A program made the translations under genes and the position numbers. Shown piece after piece: positions 21,884 to 30,544 of a stretch of 64,000 bases of DNA. Each line of letters starts with the position of its first letter. The first letter of the stretch is position 1. Under the pieces are notes generated by a model. The model worked only from the letters and a program-made list of their open reading frames with translations, did not search any database and was not told the DNA's origin. The DNA comes from an uncultured Butyricicoccus sp. (lineage in GTDB: Bacteria > Bacillota > Clostridia > Oscillospirales > Butyricicoccaceae), in the NCBI GenBank assembly GCA_934532985.1, contig CAKTAV010000012.1, positions 1 through 64,000 on the forward strand. The letters are read 5' to 3'.

Positions 21884-23398
21884 TCAGTCGATCAGCGACT
21901 TGCCCGTCATTTCCTCCGGCTGCTCCAGCCCCATTACCTGAAGCATCGTTGGTGCAATGTCTGCCAGACGGCCCTCATGCAGGGTGCACGGATAGCCCAC
22001 AACGCAGAACGGAACCGGATTGCAGGAATGTGCGGTAAACGGCGACACGCCGTCGTCCTGCAGCATCTGATCGGCATTGCCATGGTCAGCGGTAATCATC
22101 GCCACGCCGCCCATTTCGCGGATGGCATCCACCGTGCGTCCCACGCAGTTGTCTACTGCCTCTACCGCTGCAACGGCTGCATCAAACACACCGGTGTGTC
22201 CAACCATGTCGCAGTTCGCGTAGTTCAGGATGATGACATCAAACTTACCGCTCTTGATCTCTTCCACTACCTTGTCGCACACCAGATTTGCGCTCATCTC
22301 CGGCTGGAGATCATACGTCGCTACCTTCGGGGACGGAATCAGATCGCGCGATTCATTTTCATACGGCGCTTCGACACCGCCGTTGAAGAAGAACGTAACG
22401 TGCGCATACTTCTCGGTCTCTGCAATGCGCAGCTGGGTCAGACCCTTCTTGGAGATATACTCGCCAAAGGTGTTTTCCAGCGACTGCGGCTTGAATGCCA
22501 CATTGACATTCGGCATCGTCGCGTCGTACTGCGTCATGCAGACGTAGTTCAGCGGGAAGAAGCCCTTCTTGCGCTCGAAGCCGGAGAATTCCGGATCCAC
22601 CAGCGTGCGGGTAATCTCACGCGCGCGGTCCGGACGGAAGTTGGCGAAGATCACCGAGTCGTTGGCGTCAATCGTCGCACCCTCGGTAACGACAACCGGA
22701 ACGACAAACTCGTCCGTCACACCGGTGTCATACGACGCCTGCATCGCCGCTGCCGCATCCGGATTGTGCACACCCTCGCCGTATACCATTGCTGCATAGG
22801 CCTTCTCCACGCGCTCAAAGCGGTTGTCGCGATCCATCGCATAGTAGCGGCCCTCAATCGTCGCAATGCTGCCGACGCCTGCCTCGTCCAGCTTGTCCTG
22901 AAGCTGCTTGATGTAGTCCGCGCCGGAAGTCGGTGGAACATCACGGCCGTCCATGAAACAGTGAACATACACCTTTTTCAGGCCGTTCTTCTTTGCCAGA
23001 TCAATCAGTCCAAAGATATGCTCCATGTGGGAGTGCACGCCGCCCGGGCTCATCAGACCCATGATGTGCAGCTTGCTGTCGTGTTCCTTGCAGTTGGCAA
23101 TCGCGCCGCGGAACGCGTCATTTTCAAAGAAATCCCCGTCAGCAATCGCCTTCGAGATGCGGGTCAGCTCCTGGTACACAATGCGTCCGGCGCCGATGTT
23201 GGTGTGGCCCACCTCACTGTTGCCCATCTGTCCGTCCGGCAGTCCTACGTCCAGACCAGAAGCGCCCAACTGTGTCGTCGGGTTTTCAGCAAAAATACGG
23301 TCAAGATTCGGACGCTTTGCCGCGCGAATCGCGTTTCCTACTTCGCTGTTTCGCATGCCAAAGCCATCCATAATAATCAGAATCAATGGTTTCTTCAT
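21884..23398 (-). CDS. gpmI: 2,3-bisphosphoglycerate-independent phosphoglycerate mutase
   Basis: Interconverts 3- and 2-phosphoglycerate using two manganese ions. The alkaline-phosphatase-type site opens with LIIMDGFGMRNSE; the phosphoserine is in GQMGNSEVGHTNIGAGR. HGHMDGRDVPP-like HCFMDGRDVPPTSG and the C-terminal metal block ITADHGNADQM with FTAHS are present. The start is the ATG at 23398, with GAGGG upstream, giving 504 residues; a longer frame starts 15 codons earlier without a good site. Third gene of pgk-tpiA-gpmI; gap and eno are not nearby. Confidence 0.96.
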   Translation of the reverse strand: MKKPLILIIMDGFGMRNSEVGNAIRAAKRPNLDRIFAENPTTQLGASGLDVGLPDGQMGNSEVGHTNIGAGRIVYQELTRISKAIADGDFFENDAFRGAIANCKEHDSKLHIMGLMSPGGVHSHMEHIFGLIDLAKKNGLKKVYVHCFMDGRDVPPTSGADYIKQLQDKLDEAGVGSIATIEGRYYAMDRDNRFERVEKAYAAMVYGEGVHNPDAAAAMQASYDTGVTDEFVVPVVVTEGATIDANDSVIFANFRPDRAREITRTLVDPEFSGFERKKGFFPLNYVCMTQYDATMPNVNVAFKPQSLENTFGEYISKKGLTQLRIAETEKYAHVTFFFNGGVEAPYENESRDLIPSPKVATYDLQPEMSANLVCDKVVEEIKSGKFDVIILNYANCDMVGHTGVFDAAVAAVEAVDNCVGRTVDAIREMGGVAMITADHGNADQMLQDDGVSPFTAHSCNPVPFCVVGYPCTLHEGRLADIAPTMLQVMGLEQPEEMTGKSLID

Positions 23399-23477
23399 AG
23401 ATTTTAACCCTCGTTTCCTTAAAACAAGCTGGGCGGACTGCATTGCTGCCAGCCCGCCCCTGCTCTTTTTGGTAAAA

Positions 23478-24248
23478 TTACATGTTTGCTGCGTTGATGA
23501 TTGCCAGGAAATCCTCCGGCTTCAGGGAAGCGCCGCCAATCAGGCCGCCGTCAACGTCCGGCTTGGACAGCAGTTCCTCTGCGTTCTTTGCGTTCATCGA
23601 GCCGCCGTACTGGATGGTGATCGCACGAGCAGCACGTGCGCCATACAGCTTGCGCAGGCACTCACGGATGGTGGAGCAAACTTCGTTTGCCTGGTCAGCG
23701 GTAGCGGTCTTGCCGGTGCCAATTGCCCAGATCGGCTCGTAAGCGATGACAACCTTCTTTACGTCCTCAACTGCTACGCCCTGCAGTGCAATCTTAACCT
23801 GCTTGCAGACAACCTCAGCCCATACGTCCTGCTCACGCTCTGCCAGCGACTCGCCAACACAGACGATCGGACGGAAGCCGCTCTCCAGAGCAACCTTGAC
23901 CTTCTTATTTACGGTCTCGTCGGTCTCGTTGAAGTACTGACGGCGCTCGGAATGACCGATGATAACGTACTTAACACCGCACTCCTTCAGCATGTCTGCC
24001 GAAACCTCACCCGTGTATGCGCCCTTCGGCTCAAAGTGAATGTTCTCTGCGCCAATGGCAATCTTGGAGCCCTTTGCTGCCTTAACAGCTGCTGCAATAT
24101 CAACAAACGGTACACACAGTACCATCTCACACCACTTAACTTCCTTTACCAGCGGCTTGAGCTCTTCGATCATTGCCTTGGTCTGACTCGGAGTCATGTT
24201 CATCTTCCAGTTGCCTGCAATAATAGTCTTGCGATATCTACGATTCAT
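23478..24248 (-). CDS. tpiA: Triosephosphate isomerase
   Basis: Interconverts dihydroxyacetone phosphate and glyceraldehyde 3-phosphate. The 256-residue barrel has GNWKMN with the catalytic lysine, IIGHSERR with the catalytic histidine, the catalytic glutamate in IAYEPIWAIGTG, and the phosphate-binding IQYGGSM and DGGLIGGAS. GAAGGGG precedes the ATG. It lies between pgk and gpmI in a glycolytic operon. Confidence 0.97.
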   Translation of the reverse strand: MNRRYRKTIIAGNWKMNMTPSQTKAMIEELKPLVKEVKWCEMVLCVPFVDIAAAVKAAKGSKIAIGAENIHFEPKGAYTGEVSADMLKECGVKYVIIGHSERRQYFNETDETVNKKVKVALESGFRPIVCVGESLAEREQDVWAEVVCKQVKIALQGVAVEDVKKVVIAYEPIWAIGTGKTATADQANEVCSTIRECLRKLYGARAARAITIQYGGSMNAKNAEELLSKPDVDGGLIGGASLKPEDFLAIINAANM

Positions 24249-24324
24249 AGTTGGTTTCCCCTTCCTTGGAATCTATCCTAGATGAAATTTTCTATATGTC
24301 AGCGCCCCGAAGGGCGATCTGATC

Positions 24325-25530
24325 TCACTTATCCTCGAGGCATGCGATGCCCGGCAATACCTTGCCCTCCATAAACTCCAGCGAAGCGCCGCCGCCCGTA
24401 GAGATATGGGTCATCTTGTCGGCATAGCCCAGCTGCTGTACGGCTGCTGCGGAGTCGCCGCCGCCGATGATCGTGATGGCATCCGTCTTGCTCAGTGCTT
24501 CTGCTACCGCCTTCGTGCCGGTTGCAAACTTCTCAAACTCGAATACGCCCATCGGGCCGTTCCAGATAACCGTACCCGCATCCGCTACGGCATTGCAGTA
24601 CAGCTCGACCGTCTTTGGACCGATGTCCAAACCTTCCCAGCCGTCCGGGATCTCACCGGCAGCTACAACGTCAGAATTGGCATCCGCCGCAAACTTGTCC
24701 GCAATTACAGTGTCAATCGGCAGCAGGAGCTTCACACCCTTCTCTTCTGCCTTCTTCACCATATCCAGTGCGTACTGCTTCCAGTCCTCTTCCAGCAGGG
24801 AGTTGCCAACCTTGCCGCCCTGTGCTGCCGAAAACGTATATGCCATGCCGCCGCCGATGATAATCGTGTCGGCAATTTCCAGCAGGTTATTGATAACGCC
24901 GATCTTGGACGAAACCTTGGAGCCGCCCAGAATCGCAACCAGCGGACGCTTCGGTGCTGCCAGTGCGCCGCCGATGACCTCCAGCTCCTTCTGAATCAGG
25001 AAACCGGATACTGCCGGCAGATACGCTGCTACGCCTGCAGTAGAAGCATGGGCGCGGTGCACCGTGCCAAATGCGTCAGAGACATACAGGCCGTTTTCGC
25101 CCGCCAGATCTGCCAGTGCTTTGGCAAATGCCGGATCGTTCTTGGTCTCGCCGTTATCAAAACGGAGATTTTCCAAGAGCAGAATCTGTCCCGGCTGGAG
25201 CGCAGCGGCCTTTGCCTGTGCGTCCTCTCCGATAATGTCCTTTGCCAGAATGACTTCCTGACCCAGCAGCTCGCTCAGACGTGCTGCAACCGGTGCCATC
25301 GACAGCTCCGGCTTCCACTCGCCCTTCGGCTTGCCCATGTGGGAGCAGGCAATGACTGCCGCCTTGTGCTCCAGCAGATACTGGATCGTCGGCAGAGCTG
25401 CGCGGATACGTTTGTCATCCGTGATCGTTCCGCTGCCGTCCTTCGCCATCGGAACATTAAAGTCACAGCGAAGCAAAACCTTGCGGCCCGTTACCTCAAC
25501 ATCAACAACACTCTTCTTATTGTAGTCCAT
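24325..25530 (-). CDS. pgk: Phosphoglycerate kinase
   Basis: Makes ATP from 1,3-bisphosphoglycerate. The 401-residue protein has LLRCDFNVP near the N-terminus, SHMGKPKG and DAFGTVHRAHAS in the substrate domain, the nucleotide-binding GGSKVSSKI and the closing GGGDSAAAV and STGGGASLEFMEG. AAGGAG lies eight bases before the ATG. First gene of the operon, behind a clear promoter; in many relatives gap comes first, but here a DegV gene lies upstream. Confidence 0.97.
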   Translation of the reverse strand: MDYNKKSVVDVEVTGRKVLLRCDFNVPMAKDGSGTITDDKRIRAALPTIQYLLEHKAAVIACSHMGKPKGEWKPELSMAPVAARLSELLGQEVILAKDIIGEDAQAKAAALQPGQILLLENLRFDNGETKNDPAFAKALADLAGENGLYVSDAFGTVHRAHASTAGVAAYLPAVSGFLIQKELEVIGGALAAPKRPLVAILGGSKVSSKIGVINNLLEIADTIIIGGGMAYTFSAAQGGKVGNSLLEEDWKQYALDMVKKAEEKGVKLLLPIDTVIADKFAADANSDVVAAGEIPDGWEGLDIGPKTVELYCNAVADAGTVIWNGPMGVFEFEKFATGTKAVAEALSKTDAITIIGGGDSAAAVQQLGYADKMTHISTGGGASLEFMEGKVLPGIACLEDK

Positions 25531-25606
25531 GTAAAACTCTCCTTAATTGGTTTGGATGTTTGATATTTCCCGCGAACAAATCAAATCATTCTGTTTCCAC
25601 TGAAAA

Positions 25607-25635
25607 ATTATACCGTTTTACGATGCTATTTTCAA
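25607..25635 (-). promoter_or_regulatory. Promoter of pgk-tpiA-gpmI
   Basis: Minus-strand TTGAAA, 17-nt spacer, TATAAT, about 75 bp upstream of the pgk ATG. Confidence 0.75.
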
Positions 25636-25691
25636 GATGGTTTTTCAAAATAATTGCCCTATTCTGCAATTATTTGCGGGTTATCCCGTCC

Positions 25692-26564
25692 TTATTCCCG
25701 CGGAGCGCCCCGAAAAATGACGCCCAGCGCTTTCGGTCCGGTATTTGACGTCACCATAACGCCGAGCGGTCCGCGCTCTACTGAGGCAAAGCCTGCCTCC
25801 AGCAGTTGCTTTTCCAGCAGTGCAATCTGCTCCTCCGGCACCGCCGCATGCGCGATGTGCGCCGTCTGATGCGCGCGGTCCACGGCGTCGCGCACGGCCA
25901 GCTCCACCAACTTGGGCACAACGGCCTTGTCACCGCGTACCTTTGCCGTGACATCCACACTGCCGTCAAACACGACCGCCAGCGGACGAAGGCCCAGTGC
26001 CTCACCCACAAACGCCGCGCCGCCCGAGATGCGCCCGCTCTTTTTCAGATAGCGTAGGTTATAAATACCGACATACGCCTTCATGCTTTTTGCCAGACTA
26101 TTCATCTCCGCACGGATCTCCGCAAAGCTCTTTCCCTCTTCACGCATCTGTGCGCCGACAACCGCCGCATGACCGTATGTAAACGAATAGCAGCGAGAGT
26201 CAATCAGCTCGATCTCCATGTCCCTGCCGAATTCGTCATAGAACATGTCGCGCGTGATGCATGCCGCCTGATACGTTCCGGAGCCGCCGCTGTTGATTAA
26301 GATACCAATGCAGTGCGTGCAGCCGTTCGCCTTTGCCCGGCGATAGAGATTCAAGTAGCTCTCCATGCTGACCTGCGAAGTCTGTGGAAACTCCTTGTCC
26401 TCCAAGAGGATCTTCCAATACTCCTCCGGTGTGATCTCAAAATATTCTTCATAGGTCTTGTCCGCAATCGTCACTCGAAGCGGTACAATTTCGATATTCC
26501 AGCGCGTGACCTGTTCTCTTGTCAAGTCCGCTGCGGAATCCGTAAAAATACAAATCTTTTCCAT
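25692..26564 (-). CDS. DegV family fatty-acid-binding protein
   Basis: 290 residues. DegV proteins bind fatty acids and present them to the fatty acid kinase FakA. The family opening ICIFTDSAADLT, the TSQVSMESYLNLY block with its lipid-contacting residues, the INSGGSGTYQAA motif and LRYLKKSGRISG followed by LGLRPLAVV are all present. The start is the ATG at 26564, with GGAGGG 11 bases upstream and overlapping the end of trmL. No fakA gene is in the window. Confidence 0.9.
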   Translation of the reverse strand: MEKICIFTDSAADLTREQVTRWNIEIVPLRVTIADKTYEEYFEITPEEYWKILLEDKEFPQTSQVSMESYLNLYRRAKANGCTHCIGILINSGGSGTYQAACITRDMFYDEFGRDMEIELIDSRCYSFTYGHAAVVGAQMREEGKSFAEIRAEMNSLAKSMKAYVGIYNLRYLKKSGRISGGAAFVGEALGLRPLAVVFDGSVDVTAKVRGDKAVVPKLVELAVRDAVDRAHQTAHIAHAAVPEEQIALLEKQLLEAGFASVERGPLGVMVTSNTGPKALGVIFRGAPRE

Positions 26565-26571
26565 GCGTGGT

Positions 26572-27057
26572 TCATCCCTCCGGAAAGGCTCCTGCAATCT
26601 GTAAGTGCTCAAAATCATTCTGCCGCAGCGCTTCATACACCACCACTGCAACGGAATTGGACAGGTTCAAACTGCGTGCGTTTTCCCGCATCGGAATGCG
26701 GATGCAGCGTTCCGGGTGTTGCCGCAGCATCGGCTCTGGCAGCCCCTTGGTCTCGCGTCCGAACACCAGATACGCATCCGACGGAAACGCAATGTCAGTA
26801 TACCGCCGCGGTGCCTTGGTCGTGCAGTAATAGAAATCACCCTCCGGATTCTTCTCCCAGAACTCCTCTAAGCTGCTGTACTCTCGAATATCCAACAGAT
26901 GCCAGTAGTCCAATCCGGCGCGTTTGAGCCGCTTATCGGAAATTTCAAAGCCCAGCGGGCCGACCAGATGCAGCACTGCTCCTGTGCAGGCACAGGTGCG
27001 CGCAATATTGCCGGTATTCTGCGGAATCTCCGGTTCCACCAAAACAATGTTGAGCAT
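26572..27057 (-). CDS. trmL: tRNA (cytidine/uridine-34 2'-O)-methyltransferase
   Basis: SPOUT-fold enzyme methylating the ribose of the wobble base in leucine tRNAs. The 161-residue length is typical. It opens IVLVEPEIPQNTGNIART, has the FGRETKGLP motif in the middle and the knot-forming MRENARSLNLSNSVAVVVYE at the C-terminus. AGAGGG precedes the ATG. Its end lies eight bases before the degV start, so the two share an mRNA. Confidence 0.93.
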   Translation of the reverse strand: MLNIVLVEPEIPQNTGNIARTCACTGAVLHLVGPLGFEISDKRLKRAGLDYWHLLDIREYSSLEEFWEKNPEGDFYYCTTKAPRRYTDIAFPSDAYLVFGRETKGLPEPMLRQHPERCIRIPMRENARSLNLSNSVAVVVYEALRQNDFEHLQIAGAFPEG

Positions 27058-27102
27058 ATGTCCCTCTTTTCCCCCGCAGACAACTCTGCAGGAATTACTT
27101 TA

Positions 27103-27131
27103 ATAATATGATATCTTTCCCGCTATTTCAA
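27103..27131 (-). promoter_or_regulatory. Promoter of trmL-degV
   Basis: Minus-strand TTGAAA, 17-nt spacer, TATTAT, about 45 bp before the trmL ATG. Confidence 0.65.
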
Positions 27132-27237
27132 GAACTATTTGGCGTTTTCTCAACTTTTTTATAACAAAACGCTTTTTTTCGCCCGTTTTTTCCCTTATTT
27201 TTTCACAAGATGTAACGAAAACGCTAAAAAAGCAAAG

Positions 27238-27280
27238 ACCCGCACAGTTCGGCGCGTTCCGGCTTCCGACCCATGCGGGT
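27238..27280 (-). terminator. Terminator of the rimP-ribF operon
   Basis: ACCCGCA (27238-27244) pairs with TGCGGGT (27274-27280) around an internally foldable loop; the minus strand continues TTTGCTTTTTT. It lies 24 bp after the ribF stop. Confidence 0.7.
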
Positions 27281-27303
27281 ATATATTTTATGATTTTTCG
27301 TCT

Positions 27304-28206
27304 TTAGTCCGCAAAAAATTCTCGAACCTCGGCAATATCCTTTCCGATTGCCTCGCGGAGCTGTTCTGAATCCGAAAACTTCTTTTCCGGTCGAATGTAG
27401 TGATACAGCGCCACGCGGATAAACTTGCCGTACAGATCTCCGTTGAAATCCAGAATATGCGGTTCCACCGTCGGCACGTTACCATCGCAGAACGTCGGGC
27501 GCATACCGATATTGGTCGCCGCAATATGTTCTTCGCCGTCCACAATGACCTTGGATGCGTACACGCCGTACGGCGGCGCCTGCATTTCCTCCGGCAGCTT
27601 GAGGTTCACGGTCGGCACGCCGATCGTGCGTCCCACCTGCTTGCCGTGCTGTACGGCGCCCGCAATGGTATACGGATGACCCAAAAACTGCTGTGCCCGC
27701 TCCATATTGCCCGCCGCAATCTGCTGGCGGATGTAGGTCGAGCTGACTACAATGTTGTCAATCTTAACGCTCGGAATAATGTCGCAGCCGATTCCCGCCT
27801 TCTCACATTCTTCCTTCAGTCCCTTCGGCCGTCCCATGCCGCGGTAGCCGAAGCTGTTGTTTTCGCCAGTAATTATCCAGCATGCATGAAACTTCTTAAT
27901 CAGCAGCTCATGAATAAAGTCCCGCCAGTCCATATTGCGCAGATGGTCGTCAAAGTGGGCGAAAATCACTTCGTCCACACCGCCCTCCTGCCGAATCTCC
28001 GCGCCGCGGTCGGCGTTCGACGTAATCAGCGGAACGGGATTGCCGGTAATCACCGTGTCCGGATGAATATCAAACGTAAAAACGGACGAAATGGCGTTGT
28101 TTTCCTTGGCGCGCTTCACTGCCATATCCATCAATGCACGGTGTCCGCAGTGGACGCCGTCAAAAAAGCCCAGCGCAATCGCGCGCTTTGTCTCTTGCTC
28201 GATCAT
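27304..28206 (-). CDS. ribF: Riboflavin kinase/FAD synthetase
   Basis: Bifunctional enzyme that phosphorylates riboflavin to FMN and adenylates FMN to FAD. The N-terminal nucleotidyltransferase domain has GFFDGVHCGHRAL, FTFDIHP and the VSSTYIRQQI motif. The kinase domain has GVPTVNLKLP and the EPHILDFNGDLYG block. 300 residues is typical. It is the last gene of a nine-gene operon, in the classical position after truB. No FMN riboswitch is seen, as expected for an internal gene. Confidence 0.95.
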   Translation of the reverse strand: MIEQETKRAIALGFFDGVHCGHRALMDMAVKRAKENNAISSVFTFDIHPDTVITGNPVPLITSNADRGAEIRQEGGVDEVIFAHFDDHLRNMDWRDFIHELLIKKFHACWIITGENNSFGYRGMGRPKGLKEECEKAGIGCDIIPSVKIDNIVVSSTYIRQQIAAGNMERAQQFLGHPYTIAGAVQHGKQVGRTIGVPTVNLKLPEEMQAPPYGVYASKVIVDGEEHIAATNIGMRPTFCDGNVPTVEPHILDFNGDLYGKFIRVALYHYIRPEKKFSDSEQLREAIGKDIAEVREFFAD

Positions 28207-28264
28207 GTTCGTACTTCCCTTCCGGTGAAATGCTATTACCGTTTATTGTGCGCGGCACGCTGCG

Positions 28265-29191
28265 TCAGCGGAATCGCTTTTCCTGAAACAGCGCCAAGCC
28301 ACCGCGGTTCAACTCATCGACCCGTCCCAGCATGAGGAACACGCCCTGATAATACACGCGGCAGATTACTCCCCGCTGCATCGGCAGACCGGATGTGTGC
28401 TCCGGCGCGATAAATGCCCCGTGCTCGGCGCGGGCTGCGCCCTCGTCGTCAATTTCAACCGCCGGATACTCCAGAAACAGGCTGTCGGTCGGCAAAATCA
28501 GATCGTGAATCCGCCCATCTTGGACGGCACTCTGAATTTCCTCCAGCGTATGTGCCTGCTCCAGCGCATACGCACCGGACGAAGTGCGCACCAAGCTCGT
28601 CATCGTCGCCAGTGTTCCCAGCGTCTCCCCGAGATCATGGCACAGCGTGCGCACATAGGTACCCTTGGAGCACACAACGCGCAGATGTCCCTGCTGGCTA
28701 TCCTCATCAAAATCCAGCAGCTGTGCTTCGTGTACCACAATCCGCCGGCGTTCGCGCTCGACCTCCACGCCCTTCCGTGCGAGGTCATACAGACGCTGTC
28801 CGTCGATCTGAATCGCCGAGTACATCGGCGGGAGCTGCATCTGCTCTCCGCGCATGGCGTCTACCGCCGCCTGAACAGACGCCTTGTCCGCCGTCCGTCC
28901 GGACCGCACCAGTACGCTGCCCGTGCTGTCCTGCGTGTCCGTGCTGTGTCCCAGCACAAATCCTGCCGTATAGCCCTTGCTCTGTGCTGCGGCGAAATCC
29001 GCCGCCTTGGTCGCGCCGCCGACAAACACCGGCAACACGCCAGTCGCCATCGGGTCAAGCGTTCCGCCGTGCCCGATGCGCCGCTCATGCAGGATACCGC
29101 GCAGCTTGGCAACCACGTCAAATGACGTAAAATCTGCCGGTTTATTGACAATTATAATACCATTATAGATGGATTCACGCCGTTTCGCCAC
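28265..29191 (-). CDS. truB: tRNA pseudouridine-55 synthase
   Basis: Isomerises U55 in the T-loop of tRNAs. It opens IYNGIIIVNKPADFTSFDVV, the catalytic aspartate is in GHGGTLDPMATGVLP, and GYTAGFVLGHSTDTQD, MYSAIQIDGQRLYDLAR and VVCSKGTYVRTLCHDLG follow. I choose the GTG at 29191 (308 residues): longer frames run through the nrnA coding region. It overlaps the end of nrnA by 17 bases, so translation is coupled. Confidence 0.93.
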   Translation of the reverse strand: MAKRRESIYNGIIIVNKPADFTSFDVVAKLRGILHERRIGHGGTLDPMATGVLPVFVGGATKAADFAAAQSKGYTAGFVLGHSTDTQDSTGSVLVRSGRTADKASVQAAVDAMRGEQMQLPPMYSAIQIDGQRLYDLARKGVEVERERRRIVVHEAQLLDFDEDSQQGHLRVVCSKGTYVRTLCHDLGETLGTLATMTSLVRTSSGAYALEQAHTLEEIQSAVQDGRIHDLILPTDSLFLEYPAVEIDDEGAARAEHGAFIAPEHTSGLPMQRGVICRVYYQGVFLMLGRVDELNRGGLALFQEKRFR

Positions 29192-30140
29192 GGTATACCC
29201 TCTCTGTCGCCGCCAAAATTCGGCGGATTGCTTCTTGCGTGTCACAGGCGATCGTCGCTCCGGCCGCGCGGACATGTCCGCCGCCGCCCAGCTGACCGCA
29301 AATCGCCGCTGCGTCCACTTCCTTCGTCGTGCGGGCGGAAATCTTGGTGGAGCCGTCCTGCAGCTCGGTCAGCGTAAAGCCGGCCTCCACGCCCTCAATC
29401 TGGCGCGGGATGCCCGCAATCGCGTCCAAATCATCCCAATCCGCTCCGGTAGACTCCTTCGCCTCCCGCGTGATCACCGCCACGGCGACCTTTCCGTTCA
29501 TGTAAAACTGCATGTCGGAAAGCATCATGCGCTCGATGGCATAGCGGGCGCGCGACTTGGTTTCAAACAGCGCGCGGTTGATCTCGCCGCCGTCGAGACC
29601 GGTTTGCAGGCAATGCGCCGCCACCAAATGTGTCTCCGGCGTCGTGTTGGAATACTTAAAGCATCCGGTGTCCGTCGAAGCACCGACATAAATGCCGCGC
29701 GCCATGTCCACCGTCAGCTCCAGTCCCAGCTCCACGATAAGGTCATGGATAATCTCCGCGCACGAGGCGCGCCAGCCGATGACCAAATCGTTCTGCCGTC
29801 CGAAGCCGGTGTTGGACGCGTGGTGGTCAATCACCATGTCCACGCGCTGCGCCAACTCGCCCGCCGCCGAAAAAATCATATCCGGCGCCGCACAGTCCAC
29901 TGTAATCACATACTGCGGCGTCCACTGCTCCGGCGGATAAAACGGCTCGATCAGTCCAGCATATCGCCGGGTGATCTCCGGATTTTTCGCCACATATGCC
30001 TGCTTGCCCAGCGCGCGCAGCGCCAGACACAGCGCACCGGCCGAACCGGCTGTGTCGCCGTCCGGACGCCGATGGGTGAGAATAATTGCCTGATCGACCG
30101 ACCGCAGCAGCTCTGCGGTGTGTGCTGCACTGCCAATCAC
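29175..30140 (-). CDS. nrnA: DHH phosphoesterase NrnA (oligoribonuclease/pAp phosphatase)
   Basis: Degrades nanoRNA and dephosphorylates pAp. The DHH domain carries THRRPDGDTAGS, VDCAA, the IDHHASN motif and GASTDTGCF. The C-terminal DHHA1 domain ends in GGGGHVRAAGA, with the substrate-binding Gly-rich turn. 321 residues. The start overlaps the rbfA stop by four bases (ATGA), and its end overlaps truB. This place between rbfA and truB is standard in Clostridia. Confidence 0.94.
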   Translation of the reverse strand: MIGSAAHTAELLRSVDQAIILTHRRPDGDTAGSAGALCLALRALGKQAYVAKNPEITRRYAGLIEPFYPPEQWTPQYVITVDCAAPDMIFSAAGELAQRVDMVIDHHASNTGFGRQNDLVIGWRASCAEIIHDLIVELGLELTVDMARGIYVGASTDTGCFKYSNTTPETHLVAAHCLQTGLDGGEINRALFETKSRARYAIERMMLSDMQFYMNGKVAVAVITREAKESTGADWDDLDAIAGIPRQIEGVEAGFTLTELQDGSTKISARTTKEVDAAAICGQLGGGGHVRAAGATIACDTQEAIRRILAATERVYRGETA

Positions 30141-30484
30141 AGCTTTCCCTCCCGTTCCAGATCGTTCAGCATCTGGTTGATATGTGCGCCCCGCGTGATA
30201 GAATCGTCCAAAACGAATACAATCTCGGACGCGTAGCGCAGGCGGAGCTTTTTCGCCACGTCGCGGCGCAGAAAGCCGGATGCCGACTTCAGGCCGCGCA
30301 TGACCTCCTTGCTGTCTCCGCCGTATACACTGATATATGCCTTGGCATACCGCAGGTCACCGGTGACATCGCAGCGAGTGACCGAGATCATTCCGTCACG
30401 GACGCGCGGGTCTTTCAGCGTGCGGATGGATTCCGACAGTGCCTTCTGAAACTCATCACTGATCCGTTCGATTCTCTGAGACAT
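30137..30484 (-). CDS. rbfA: Ribosome-binding factor A
   Basis: Small KH-like protein needed for late 30S maturation, binding near the 16S 5' helix. 115 residues, starting MSQRIERISDEFQKAL, with the family's DPRVRDGMISVTRCDVTGDLRYAKAYISVYG block. AAGGAG lies six bases before the ATG. It follows infB and overlaps nrnA. Confidence 0.94.
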   Translation of the reverse strand: MSQRIERISDEFQKALSESIRTLKDPRVRDGMISVTRCDVTGDLRYAKAYISVYGGDSKEVMRGLKSASGFLRRDVAKKLRLRYASEIVFVLDDSITRGAHINQMLNDLEREGKL

Positions 30485-30544
30485 ATGGTTCTCCTTCCCG
30501 TCAGCCGGTCGGGCGCGACCGCTGCCGCACCCGACTGCTGTTTG

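Noticed and set aside
21977..23407. Plus-strand frame of 476 codons opposite gpmI
   Set aside because: Antisense shadow of a well-supported gpmI gene; translation has no recognisable domain and no ribosome site.
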